DNA from: an uncultured Porphyromonadaceae bacterium
Lineage (GTDB): Bacteria; Bacteroidota; Bacteroidia; Bacteroidales; Muribaculaceae
Direction: 5' to 3'
Length of the DNA: 64,000 bases
Assembly (NCBI GenBank): GCA_947567425.1
Contig: CANOLV010000013.1
Coordinates: forward strand, 1 to 64,000
Positions within the stretch are counted from its first letter, which is position 1. Every line of letters begins with the position of its first letter. Made by a program: the position numbers and the translations under genes. Below the pieces are notes generated by a model that was not told where the DNA came from, did not search any database, and worked only from the letters and a program-made list of their open reading frames with translations. Below are positions 37,301 through 46,032 of this stretch, in pieces.

Positions 37301-37983
37301 TCAGTAAAATTGATAAGCTTGGAACGGAAAAAATTCAGATCGATTGATACTTCTTCGTCATCGCCCGAGATGCTGTTGATTATGGTATTTTTAATGAAGG
37401 CAGCATTGACACGTTCGTTGAGAAAGACATTCTGTATGATACGCTTGATATTCTGGTATTGTTGGCTGCGCAGCAAGTAATACTTCAGCAAGTCCTTTTT
37501 CATTTTAGAGCTGCGGTTGCCATAAATGACATCCATATACTGCGTGTATCGTTCAATAATTCCGCTGAGGTCAATGCCCCGGCTCTGTATGCGTTGTCTG
37601 ACAGTGACCGGGTCTGACGCTACAATGCCCATAGCATCAATAAACCAATCTTTGTCATAGGCCGCATCCACAAATCTGAAAGTCGCTCGATTGTGGTGAC
37701 GGAAGAGCACTACGCAGAACGGATGCTCTTCACCTCCCCGCGATACTTCATATACGATATATGATTCCGATGTAGGAACATAATAGTCATCAAAAGAATT
37801 TTGGTCCTGTTTTCTGAGTCCGAGTTTGTCTTTATCGGCATTGTAGAAAAAAAGAATGGCACGAAGCAATGTGGTTTTGCCGACGCCCTGTGTGCCGGTG
37901 AAATGCACATTGCCGTCGAGTGCTACTTCGCCATATCTAATGTGGGCGCTGTTGATAAAAATTATTTTATTCAGAAATCTCAT
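34291..37983 (-). pseudogene. jetC: Wadjet SMC ATPase JetC interrupted by an in-frame TGA
   Basis: Read through a single TGA at 37278-37276 the gene encodes about 1230 residues, the usual JetC size. Before the stop: about 235 residues from the ATG at 37983, with Walker A GTQGVGKTT (30-38) and the N-lobe of the head. After it, in the same frame: 38 codons to the next ATG (37164), then long antiparallel coiled coil, a hinge-like centre, and near the end Walker B CMMDEIGRL. The 38 codons after TGA read as normal helical protein (ETRRDADQIIDTAHTI), so it is a nonsense change, not a frameshift; TGG (Trp) to TGA is the simplest origin. Possible outcomes are loss of function, read-through, or a split SMC. 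Confidence 0.8.
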
Positions 37984-38512
37984 CTTCGTTTTCAAAAGCT
38001 ATAAGTTGAACCAAATCTTCAAGATATCGATATGCCGACGTTACCGAATATCGTTGTGTTACATTGTCTAGAAGCTCGACAAATCCTTGTCTGGTGAGTT
38101 CCTCCACGAGCCTTGTCGCTATCTCGTCGTGACGTGTTCTGTTGTCGTAAAGCGTTTTGGCCTTGTCTCTGAGTTCGATGTCAGAATCGATTTTCACTAT
38201 TAGATCGGCGGTTAGAAACGAGAAACCGGGGCCGAAGGCTGGCTCCCAAGCTTTGAGAAAATCGAGTACATCAATCCAATGACCCATTTTTTTGAGTTTG
38301 TCTGTCAGAGCGGTTTTAGATTCCCGTCGCGAAAAATAAAAGTATTGTTTCCCCTCTTGGAGAATAAAGCCTATTTGGGAAAAATAGTCAGCGTAGTCAT
38401 CCCGGTTATCGTCGAGGTCAATATAAATTCTGCGTATGCTCTCGTCGACACTGTCTGCGGGAATGAAACCGCCCCGGCTCAGGCGGTCAAAAACTTGTTG
38501 TACATATTTCAT
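37967..38512 (-). CDS. jetB: Wadjet subunit JetB (MukE-like, DUF4194)
   Basis: 181 residues, soluble, winged-helix (kite-type) protein: VFDRLSRGGFIPADS, IGFILQEGKQYFYFSRRES and VTSAYRYLEDLVQLI. JetB bridges JetA and the JetC heads, like MukE in MukBEF. The ATG overlaps the jetA stop (38512-38509, ATGA). Its own end overlaps the jetC start by about 17 bases. Confidence 0.85.
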   Translation of the reverse strand: MKYVQQVFDRLSRGGFIPADSVDESIRRIYIDLDDNRDDYADYFSQIGFILQEGKQYFYFSRRESKTALTDKLKKMGHWIDVLDFLKAWEPAFGPGFSFLTADLIVKIDSDIELRDKAKTLYDNRTRHDEIATRLVEELTRQGFVELLDNVTQRYSVTSAYRYLEDLVQLIAFENEDEISE

Positions 38513-39708
38513 GGCCTGTTAAAAATTAAAGGGTATTCAATATTTCCATCACACTTCCATTCTGATGTTATCAGCAATCGGTCGGAATGGTTGAGAATAA
38601 TCTCTGTATAATATTCCACTTTCCGTTTCTTGTCTTGAGGTTGGTCATATGGATAAGTCATCACGAAGATATATAGGTCTTGCGATGTTGCGAAAAAAGC
38701 GTTGGCGATAACATCTGTGTCAACGAAGTCCTCTACTACGAAGCCCGTGTTCATGTCGCTCTCAGTCAAAGGTACTGAAGAGTGTTTTTTCAGATTCTTC
38801 AATCGCTTGATGACTTTGCGCACCTCAGTTATAGCGTCAAGTCCATCATCGGTGTTACGGATAAAATCAAGAGATACTTTTGTAGAATAGTAGGATGCCG
38901 TCTCCAATGCCATATGGTTGATGCTTTCGAGCAGACTGCGGATGTTGGTGGTGCGCTCCCAGGTGAGCTGGTCTTTGAGATATTTCAGTTTCCGTATCCT
39001 CTTTACCAGTTGGTTGTATGCGTCAATCTGATGAAGATAGTCTCTGATAGTGCGTTCGAGTTCAATCAGCGAATGGAAAATATCCATGAACTGCATCCTC
39101 ACATCGGTGGTAAGACGCGTGATTCGATTGTCTCCAGAGAGCACAACGAGCGTTTCCTTCCGCTCGTCGATAAGCCTTTCTGTATTTCTGATCAAATTGG
39201 CGATATTCTCGAGGGTTGCAAGATTGTTCTCAAGTTTCTGCCGTTTGATTTCATAATTGCGTTCTTGGCGATAGGTGTCGTTGATTACGCGTTTGAGCTC
39301 AATTGTCTTGTTGGCGGCCTGAGTGGCGATGTTTCGAAGCGATCGCCTTATTCGTCTCACATATTTATCTCGATTTTCTTGTTGTTCGCGCTCTTTGAGA
39401 TAAAAATCAATATTATCTTTAAGCGACTGGAGGTTTTCTTCAACCGACGAGCTTGTTATGTCTTCGTTGAGCATTAGCACCTCCTCAAAGAAATGTTGGT
39501 AAGTCTCTTCAATCTCAATGAGATTATCCTCAACACGAATCACCCCGTAATCGATGAGAAGACTCAGATTCTGTTCGCTATCAACAAACTCCAAAGCGTC
39601 TTCATATGTAAAGTCAAACCTCAGCCGCGCCTGAAACAGTTCACGCAGAAGTTTGCGCTCTGAGTGCAGTCGCTTGAGTAATTCATCGATATTTGGGAAA
39701 ACTTTCAT
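38509..39708 (-). CDS. jetA: Wadjet subunit JetA (kleisin, MukF-like)
   Basis: 399 residues. N-terminal winged-helix region (FDFTYEDALEFVDSEQNLSLLIDYGVI-type, in parts), then a long helical coiled coil (about 110-300) and a C-terminal mixed domain ending NHSDRLLITSEW...PLIFNRP. JetA is the kleisin connecting the JetC heads. It is shorter than DUF3375-type JetA, so I do not assign a Wadjet subtype. It starts 12 bases after the AAA ATPase stop and overlaps jetB, so ATPase-jetABCD form one transcription unit. Confidence 0.82.
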   Translation of the reverse strand: MKVFPNIDELLKRLHSERKLLRELFQARLRFDFTYEDALEFVDSEQNLSLLIDYGVIRVEDNLIEIEETYQHFFEEVLMLNEDITSSSVEENLQSLKDNIDFYLKEREQQENRDKYVRRIRRSLRNIATQAANKTIELKRVINDTYRQERNYEIKRQKLENNLATLENIANLIRNTERLIDERKETLVVLSGDNRITRLTTDVRMQFMDIFHSLIELERTIRDYLHQIDAYNQLVKRIRKLKYLKDQLTWERTTNIRSLLESINHMALETASYYSTKVSLDFIRNTDDGLDAITEVRKVIKRLKNLKKHSSVPLTESDMNTGFVVEDFVDTDVIANAFFATSQDLYIFVMTYPYDQPQDKKRKVEYYTEIILNHSDRLLITSEWKCDGNIEYPLIFNRP

Positions 39709-39720
39709 AAATTGGATACG

Positions 39721-41172
39721 TTATGGTTCAAAAAGATTGTCAAGGGTTATGACCGAATTGATTTCCATTGACTGAGGATTTCTCACCAGCCCAGACGATG
39801 CCACCATTGTGAGTTGAACTCCTTTTTTGGGAGCAACCTCATGCTGATATCGGCATCGCCGAAGATTTAATTCCACCAAATATGCAGGTGTTATGGCGTA
39901 AGGGCCATCAGTATATTTCATTTCGCAGATATTGACCATATTGTCGGCGCGGTCTATTATCATGTCACATTGGATTGCAGGGAAAGACTTATTCTCTTTG
40001 GCTGCCCATGCAAAATATTCGCAATACACGCCCCCTATTCCGAGAGCTTTCTGAATTTGATTGATATGTTGGGCGCAGACTCTTTCGAATGCCAATCCTC
40101 GCCATGAGTTCACAACCCCAGTGCCATGATGAGAAGTCCAGAAATTAGATTGGCATTTCCTCTTGTACACAAAATTATGATAAAACAATATGAAATTGTC
40201 TGCAATCTGATATATCGCGCCCCGCTCTCTCTTTGTGGGCTGGGGAATTTCGCGTATAAATCCGGAAGCTTTCAAATTGCCAAGTATGTTTGAGAAACTT
40301 GCGGACATTGTAATCCCCGTTTTTTCAGAAAGTTCTTTTGCCGTCATACCTCCTTTTTTTTGTATTAAAGCACCTATGATGGCTTCATGTTTCTCAGGAT
40401 TATTAAAAAGAGACTTGAACAGGGCCTTGTATTCTATGTCCATTTGTGCTCTCTGCGAAAAAAACAACTCATCAATATTTGACGACAGACTCTTATGGGG
40501 ATCGAGCATGGTCCAATAGTAGGGCACACCTCCTAAAATCATATAGGCCTCCGTAATCAGATTTCTTGTCCAATTAAATCTACGAGCTTTGCAGTATTTC
40601 TCACATTCATTTAGCGAGAATGGTCCCAAATAAATTTGTCGTGTCACTCTATTATAAAGACCTCCATGATTACTGAACACCCTTTTAAGCATCCAACTTG
40701 TTGCACTACCGCAAATAATCAACAGTATATCTCCTGTCCATGCTGCCCAATCATTCCAAAAATGGCCGAGAGCTTTTACAAAGTCTGACCCCTTCGCATC
40801 CATCCATGGAAGTTCATCCAAAAATATTATCTTTTTGTGGTTGAATTTTGGATTGCCTGCTTTAGTCTCGAGTAGAGATCGCAGCATATCAAAAGCGTCG
40901 AACCAGTTCTGAGGTTTTGCACATTTGGATAGCCCTTGTCGCAGAAGACTTCTATGAAATTCTGACAATTGTTGCCGGGTATTGTTTTCTTCAATACCTG
41001 TAAAGGAAAAACAGAATTGTTGTGCAAACATTTCTTTAATCAGAAATGTTTTACCGATCCTGCGTCTCCCGTAAATGGCAATGAATTCCGAAGCATCTGA
41101 GTTTAACGCATCCGAAATCTTGGCTATCTCGGCTTCTCTGCCAATTATCTTAACTCGAGTTTCTGTTTTCAT
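39721..41172 (-). CDS. AAA ATPase (ATPase_2/DUF234 type) upstream of the Wadjet genes
   Basis: 483 residues from the ATG at 41172. Walker A YGRRRIGKT (about 34-42) and Walker B KIIFLDELPW; LLIICGSATSWMLKRVF matches the sensor region of the archaeal-type ATPase_2 family. A winged helix (MTAKELSEKTGITMSASFSNIL-type region, about 285-330) and a C-terminal PD-(D/E)xK-like part with Asp and Glu-x-Lys (MIIDRADNMVNICEMKYTDG) follow, as in DUF234. Such ATPases are frequent in Bacteroides genomes and of unclear role. Position 12 bases ahead of jetA makes a link to the Wadjet system possible but not shown. Confidence 0.82.
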   Translation of the reverse strand: MKTETRVKIIGREAEIAKISDALNSDASEFIAIYGRRRIGKTFLIKEMFAQQFCFSFTGIEENNTRQQLSEFHRSLLRQGLSKCAKPQNWFDAFDMLRSLLETKAGNPKFNHKKIIFLDELPWMDAKGSDFVKALGHFWNDWAAWTGDILLIICGSATSWMLKRVFSNHGGLYNRVTRQIYLGPFSLNECEKYCKARRFNWTRNLITEAYMILGGVPYYWTMLDPHKSLSSNIDELFFSQRAQMDIEYKALFKSLFNNPEKHEAIIGALIQKKGGMTAKELSEKTGITMSASFSNILGNLKASGFIREIPQPTKRERGAIYQIADNFILFYHNFVYKRKCQSNFWTSHHGTGVVNSWRGLAFERVCAQHINQIQKALGIGGVYCEYFAWAAKENKSFPAIQCDMIIDRADNMVNICEMKYTDGPYAITPAYLVELNLRRCRYQHEVAPKKGVQLTMVASSGLVRNPQSMEINSVITLDNLFEP

Positions 41173-41176
41173 AATG

Positions 41177-41184
41177 CAAAGATA
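41177..41184 (-). promoter_or_regulatory. -7 element TATCTTTG almost at the ATPase start
   Basis: TATCTTTG on the minus strand ends 4 bases before the ATG at 41172. If used, the mRNA would start at or within a few bases of the ATG, i.e. a leaderless transcript. No TTG is found 19-21 bases upstream. Confidence 0.4.
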
Positions 41185-41370
41185 ATAAAATTTCGTCAGA
41201 TGGTTACTTTTAGGATATTTTTTGGGGGGCAAAAGTAATCAGCTATCTCGAAATACAGATGAGAACAACACAGAAATTATAACCTAAGATGGTCTTACAA
41301 AGACATTTAAGATTGCGTATGATTCAATATTGTCGTTGCTGCTATTTGGCAATCAATTAAAGTGTTGTTT

Positions 41371-41394
41371 TTCAATGAGGAGGAGTATTGATTG
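41371..41394 (+). repeat. Right copy of the 24-base direct repeat
   Basis: TTCAATGAGGAGGAGTATTG plus ATTG; translated in frame it still gives FNEEEY-stop, the C-terminus of the DUF2795 protein. The preceding codons lose the similarity within a few residues. A strong terminator follows 36 bases later, as one does after the intact gene. Confidence 0.7.
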
Positions 41395-41430
41395 TCTGGA
41401 GGCGTGTAAATACGTGTAAATAAAAGTATA

Positions 41431-41475
41431 TCAATCGGATAAACAAAGATGTGTTTGTTTGTCCGATTGATTTTT
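41431..41475 (+). terminator. Strong terminator downstream of the duplicated gene end
   Basis: TCAATCGGATAAACAAA (41431-41447) pairs with TTTGTTTGTCCGATTGA (41454-41470) with a single G-T wobble, followed by TTTTTG. No intact plus-strand gene now precedes it, so it is probably the original DUF2795 terminator left after insertion. Confidence 0.75.
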
Positions 41476-41505
41476 GCATTTTCGCTAAGGGCGCGTAAAT
41501 TTTGC

Positions 41506-41537
41506 AAATAGCTGAAGGCAAGCGTTCAGCTATTTTT
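41506..41537 (+). terminator. Second hairpin with T-run
   Basis: AAATAGCTGAA (41506-41516) pairs perfectly with TTCAGCTATTT (41525-41535), continued by TT. It lies in the gap between the right repeat and the DUF262 gene. The rest of that gap (41538-41662) shows one further imperfect inverted repeat (CCAGAG/CTCTGG) and no gene. Confidence 0.6.
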
Positions 41538-41662
41538 GTCAGCTGTCAAGATTTGAATTTGTATGTCTAAAACAGATGCGCTATTCCGATAATCCAGAGT
41601 GTGACCGCAACTGTGTGGTTGTGCTCTGGGAGATTCGATGGATTTGTTTTTTTAGTTAGTTT

Positions 41663-44002
41663 TTAGCATTCCGATGCTTCTGTTGGCTCGATAGCAGTCC
41701 GGTCATATTCGTCAAAGATTTCTCGGCATTTGTTTGTTGCGAACTTAACCCTGTCGACAGTATCAATTCCTGATTCATTCTCAATTGTTATAGAGTCAGT
41801 GTTACCATCGGGATATCTCACGAAAAGCTCATGCTCTTTGACATCAATGTCAATTTGCTTATCGGTGAGGTATAAGGGCCCTCCATAATCGTCAATCATA
41901 CAGTTGATATGTGATTCCAAATCCTTTTTAACCGCCAGATTATATGGATTCCAGTAGTATTCTTTTCCGCCACCTCCGTTGGCATTGAGTTTTTGGTAAG
42001 AATATTCTCCGCCCATATAGCGGTATTTCGCTTTTGTGGCATTGTTTATACTATCATAGACAGCCATATAGTATGACCATGGGAAGGATTTAATATTCTT
42101 ATCCTTCTTGAAATTATCAAGTATTGAATCTAATGCCTGATGAGAATAATCGCTATAAAGATTCAAAAATTTCTGAATAATGGCTGGTGTGACACGATTA
42201 GATGATTGAGTCAGTCCCCTCCATTGTCCCCAGTCCTTGCCTCCATAGCTTTTGACCTTTTTCGAAGAGGGTGTAGGGGAGTAGTCGCCTATGGTAAGCA
42301 GAGCTGTTTCAATCTTGTAATAGTCTGCGTCGGAATGAAATAGATGTCCAAATCGCTCCAGAGCTATTGTGTCAATGTCTTGGCGATCATCCGAACCCGT
42401 AATGAATACATTGATATTTCCCATGATTAGCCAATGGTTCTCAAGCAACTTCAGTAAAGGACCAAATTGCACATTCTTCTTAATCCACAGTGTCTTAAAC
42501 GCCTCTTGCTCCTTTTGGCGTTTATTGAATTCGTCATCAATCCCCTCTTTGGTAGTTTCACCTGTTGATATGATGTGGTCTACAAGCTTCAATGTATTGC
42601 TGAAATCGCGTGCGTGGATTTCTGTATTTTCAATCAGGTTTCTTAGTATGCGCAATCTTTCCTTAAAATCCATTGGGTTAATGGTGGACTCAGAAGACGC
42701 ATATTCAAAAAAAGCTTCGACATAGAGATTCGGTTCGTTATTAAGCAATCCATTCAGACAAACTTCTTTTAAGAGGTCGGTCCCTATACGAGTGCCTATG
42801 AAAACTTTTACGTCCTCGGGGATGGTCACGTTCCTGATATCGACATCCCATGCGTCATAATTGGTCTGTATGAATTGGCCAAAGAATGTATTGGGGTCAT
42901 TGACATATTTCTTTTCTTCATCTTTTTTAGAAAAGAAATCAAGGATTCTCTCAAAACGCGACATAATCCTCCTGACCTCTTCCGATTTTATTTGTCGCTC
43001 TGTCTCCAGCTCTTCACTTGTATATTCCTTTTCCAGGTTCGGATGGAATCCAAGAACTGTGTCGGCAAGTTTGAGAATGTCCTTTTCAGGATATTGGTAG
43101 TCGACCAACCCAAGTTTGGCACCTTCGATGTTCAGAAAGAATATCAGTAGATTTGTAAAACATCCGTCCAGTCCATTGTCAACATAGTGATTTATGTCGA
43201 AGTCCATATCGGTGTTACGATAGCGCCAAAGCAGATTGGTCCATCCGGTGTCTATTTTTGCGGAAAGTCGTCCTTGAGTTTGAGCAAATTCATCAAGCAT
43301 AGCCTTGAAATGCTCAAAATCTGTCAGCAACTTACCTCTGGAGTTCATTTTAATATACAGCTCGTCCGTAGTGTCGAGATCCGACAGATAGAGACTCCAG
43401 AACTTTACGTTGGCTTTAAGATTATTCCACACAGTCAGAAATTGATGTTTGCCATATTCCAACTGACAATAATGCGTGTCTATATCGTCGAGCATCGTTA
43501 TCATAGCCATGATGGTCGGATCTGAACGCCATAGACCGGTATACCACCATTGGTCTTCGATGTATGCTTTAATCCCGGCGAAGTTCTCGGCCGGAATATC
43601 ATGCAGTCTTTCACAAAATTGCTTACTGCTTGTCCTGGTCTCATAACTGAATTTCCGGAGGAAATCAGTGTCAGAGCCACTTCTTTTTCCAACATAAAGA
43701 TGCAGGAGAAAAAGTGTGGTGAGACGTTGCTGCCCATCAACCGGGTAGAAAATATTGCGGGTCTTCTCCTCCTTTTGTCCAAATACAAAGTCGAGAAGCA
43801 ATTCCTTCTCCCCCTCTTTGTCTATGGAATCAAATAAGCTTTTCAGAAAACGCTCTCTGATTGCGCTTGCGCTTTTACGCCCCTGAGCATAGTCGCGTTG
43901 TATTTTGGGTATCAGTATCTTGTGTATGATATCCTCCGAGTTCTTTCCAAGCATTTCGTAAAGAGAAAGCTTTTTGCCAAAGTTCTTATCGGTTTCTGAC
44001 AT
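41663..44002 (-). CDS. DUF262 (ParB/GmrSD-type) protein, second of a pair
   Basis: 779 residues. DUF262 at the N-terminus with IPKIQRDYAQGR and the nucleotide-site motif PVDGQQRLTTLF (about 87-98). The long remainder is helical, and near the C-terminus there is a separate region (about 670-770) with GGEYSYQKLNANGGGGKEYYW. I find no DUF1524 HNH motif, unlike its neighbour. DUF262 hydrolyses NTP and in GmrSD controls cleavage of modified phage DNA. It starts 2 bases after the upstream DUF262 gene stop, so they are co-translated, and may act as an ATPase/nuclease pair. Confidence 0.8.
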   Translation of the reverse strand: MSETDKNFGKKLSLYEMLGKNSEDIIHKILIPKIQRDYAQGRKSASAIRERFLKSLFDSIDKEGEKELLLDFVFGQKEEKTRNIFYPVDGQQRLTTLFLLHLYVGKRSGSDTDFLRKFSYETRTSSKQFCERLHDIPAENFAGIKAYIEDQWWYTGLWRSDPTIMAMITMLDDIDTHYCQLEYGKHQFLTVWNNLKANVKFWSLYLSDLDTTDELYIKMNSRGKLLTDFEHFKAMLDEFAQTQGRLSAKIDTGWTNLLWRYRNTDMDFDINHYVDNGLDGCFTNLLIFFLNIEGAKLGLVDYQYPEKDILKLADTVLGFHPNLEKEYTSEELETERQIKSEEVRRIMSRFERILDFFSKKDEEKKYVNDPNTFFGQFIQTNYDAWDVDIRNVTIPEDVKVFIGTRIGTDLLKEVCLNGLLNNEPNLYVEAFFEYASSESTINPMDFKERLRILRNLIENTEIHARDFSNTLKLVDHIISTGETTKEGIDDEFNKRQKEQEAFKTLWIKKNVQFGPLLKLLENHWLIMGNINVFITGSDDRQDIDTIALERFGHLFHSDADYYKIETALLTIGDYSPTPSSKKVKSYGGKDWGQWRGLTQSSNRVTPAIIQKFLNLYSDYSHQALDSILDNFKKDKNIKSFPWSYYMAVYDSINNATKAKYRYMGGEYSYQKLNANGGGGKEYYWNPYNLAVKKDLESHINCMIDDYGGPLYLTDKQIDIDVKEHELFVRYPDGNTDSITIENESGIDTVDRVKFATNKCREIFDEYDRTAIEPTEASEC

Positions 44003-44004
44003 GA

Positions 44005-46032
44005 TTATAAGAATTTTTCAAGTTTGACATCCATGTCTTTGAGATATGCATTGCGGTCGTCATCACCCCAAAAGAAAAGATGGTCAGCATCACAGTTGTA
44101 TGCAATCTGCATTTCCGCTCCATTTGAGTCCATCTCTGTTTTTACGCCTGAAATGGCTTTAAGAAATACGCGTTCGGTTGCGATAGGAACGAAATTTGTG
44201 CTAAGCATCTCAATAATCTTGCGACGTTTAACATCGAATGTTGAATTATTGAGCGTCGAATTATCATTCTTGCTCAATAACGCCATATTTCCCATGTCAT
44301 CCTGATACAATCCAGATGCTCCCGGAATGCTTTCGATAAGTGTTGTGAAGTTATCCGCTATTTCTTTGAACACTTCTCTATTGTCATCACTTGTGAAGAT
44401 TGACATTTGATTTAGAAGATTCCCGGCATGTTCTTTAATCGGCATTGAGTCTTTATATGAGGCTAAAATCTTTTCAACAGTAATTTTATGGTTGTCCACC
44501 CATTCTTTCCACTGCCATCCTTTATTCAGTGTCTCGGATTTTTGGGCATGAATATGCTCCAGGCTCCATCCACCTCCGGCATTGTTGTGTAGGCCGAATG
44601 GATAACGAAGCTCCTTTCCCGCTGATTCGGTCACCATGATATTATATAGGGTAAGATACCTTTTTATCATGTAATGATGTGACGTGTCTTTTGAAGTGTC
44701 AGGTGTGTCGGATGCATTGTATTTCAAGTCGTGGAAAGATGTTATGCCATCCCACTTTTTACCTTTGGGCATCTTTAATGAAAACTTGACCAAAGTATCA
44801 AGGATTTTACGCACCCGGTCAGTCCCTCTGTTTTGCCGGCCCGGGAAAGTGGGATGTGCATATTTGAATATCCTGCTCAATGCGTTCTTCGGAAAATCAA
44901 TTGCTACGAGATAGCCGAGTCGATGATATATTTCGCGGTCTTTCCACCAGTCGCGGAGACGTTGGTATTGCAGATATATTTCGTTCCACTTCTGCTTTCC
45001 GGTCATCTTCTCATGATTTTCAAACCAAGAGACGAAATAATTGAAGGTAAAAAGTCTGTCACTGCTTCCGCTTTCAGCTTTACCGGATATCAGGTCGAAA
45101 AGCAGGTCTATTTTTGTAGGATATGATGCAGAGTCGATGCGGGTCAGGAAGCCCCAGAAATCCTGTTCTGAAAGTTCCCGTTCTATCTGATCCCACTGTG
45201 CCACCAATGTCTGCTTTTCATATTCTTCAGCTTCAAGGTCATTGACTCCTGAAAAATTTTTGGAACGCAAGAATAGAGCCTTGACAAGTTCTGAATTTGT
45301 CAAAGGAATTTTGCCGATATTCAAATCGGTGAATTTCTTCCAGTCTGTGATGGAATCGGAGAGTTCATACCAAATTATCTTCACCTGATTTTTATATTGA
45401 CCGGTTTCCGTTAAGGCACGAGCAAGCTTAGGAACCTCATCCGTCGTTCCCAACCATTTTAAGATTGCAGTATATGCGTGCCACATATAGAGATGGTCGG
45501 GACTCTTGCGTATATTATTGATGATGTCAGGTTCTGATGTTGGATTACCTTCCTGATCTACTTTTATTGACGATATTCCATTAAGAAACTTCAGAGTGCT
45601 CTTACGTGTTTCATACGATAATTCAAATGGGATGGTTATTTGAATATTGTCTATGAACGTTGGAGAGTAAGGCATATTCATTGATTCCAAAATTTTCCTT
45701 GCTTCTTGATAATCGGCTTGTTTTCGCTTAAGAGCCTGAAGTATCAGAAATATTGTTGTAAGTCTCTGTTGCCCATCGATCAGGTCAAAATCATATTGCT
45801 CTTCCTCCGGAAAGTCTTTCACTTCTGCCGGAGCCGGTGAAACGACTATGGGTTGGAGATAATAAGGAACATCCTTATCACTCTTTATAATGTCATTTAG
45901 AAGCTGCACCACATTCTGACGTTCCCAGCGATATCCCCTTTGGTATGCAGGGATACGGAAGCGGTATTTCAGTTCTTGTATCGCCCTCGGACGCAGGTCA
46001 GGACATTTATTGTCTATATTTTCGCCTTTCAT
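44005..46032 (-). CDS. DUF262-DUF1524 protein with HNH motif, first of a pair
   Basis: 675 residues. DUF262 domain with YRFRIPAYQRGYRWE and DLIDGQQRLTTIF (about 83-95). The C-terminal third has the DUF1524 HNH-type block GGGWSLEHIHAQKSE (around residue 500) and LLNQMSIF...MGNMALLSKNDNSTLNN, with Asn residues of the H-N-H. This is the architecture of GmrSD-like type IV restriction proteins and relatives. A TATCTTTG (46208-46201, minus) lies 170 bases upstream of the ATG. Together with the 41663 gene it makes a two-gene unit. Confidence 0.83.
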   Translation of the reverse strand: MKGENIDNKCPDLRPRAIQELKYRFRIPAYQRGYRWERQNVVQLLNDIIKSDKDVPYYLQPIVVSPAPAEVKDFPEEEQYDFDLIDGQQRLTTIFLILQALKRKQADYQEARKILESMNMPYSPTFIDNIQITIPFELSYETRKSTLKFLNGISSIKVDQEGNPTSEPDIINNIRKSPDHLYMWHAYTAILKWLGTTDEVPKLARALTETGQYKNQVKIIWYELSDSITDWKKFTDLNIGKIPLTNSELVKALFLRSKNFSGVNDLEAEEYEKQTLVAQWDQIERELSEQDFWGFLTRIDSASYPTKIDLLFDLISGKAESGSSDRLFTFNYFVSWFENHEKMTGKQKWNEIYLQYQRLRDWWKDREIYHRLGYLVAIDFPKNALSRIFKYAHPTFPGRQNRGTDRVRKILDTLVKFSLKMPKGKKWDGITSFHDLKYNASDTPDTSKDTSHHYMIKRYLTLYNIMVTESAGKELRYPFGLHNNAGGGWSLEHIHAQKSETLNKGWQWKEWVDNHKITVEKILASYKDSMPIKEHAGNLLNQMSIFTSDDNREVFKEIADNFTTLIESIPGASGLYQDDMGNMALLSKNDNSTLNNSTFDVKRRKIIEMLSTNFVPIATERVFLKAISGVKTEMDSNGAEMQIAYNCDADHLFFWGDDDRNAYLKDMDVKLEKFL

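Larger units (their letters stand above)
33320..41370. mobile_element. Candidate 8-kb Wadjet genomic island
   Basis: The stretch between the two direct repeats holds a terminator and, on the minus strand, jetD, jetC, jetB, jetA and an AAA ATPase gene, then about 200 bases of A+T-rich DNA. Base composition is clearly more A+T-rich than the flanks at 25-33 kb. No integrase, transposase or relaxase is present, so it is either a decayed element or a passive cargo inserted by recombination. The boundary is inferred from the duplicated gene end. The low-G+C region continues to about 46.4 kb, so insertions may have accumulated. Confidence 0.55.
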
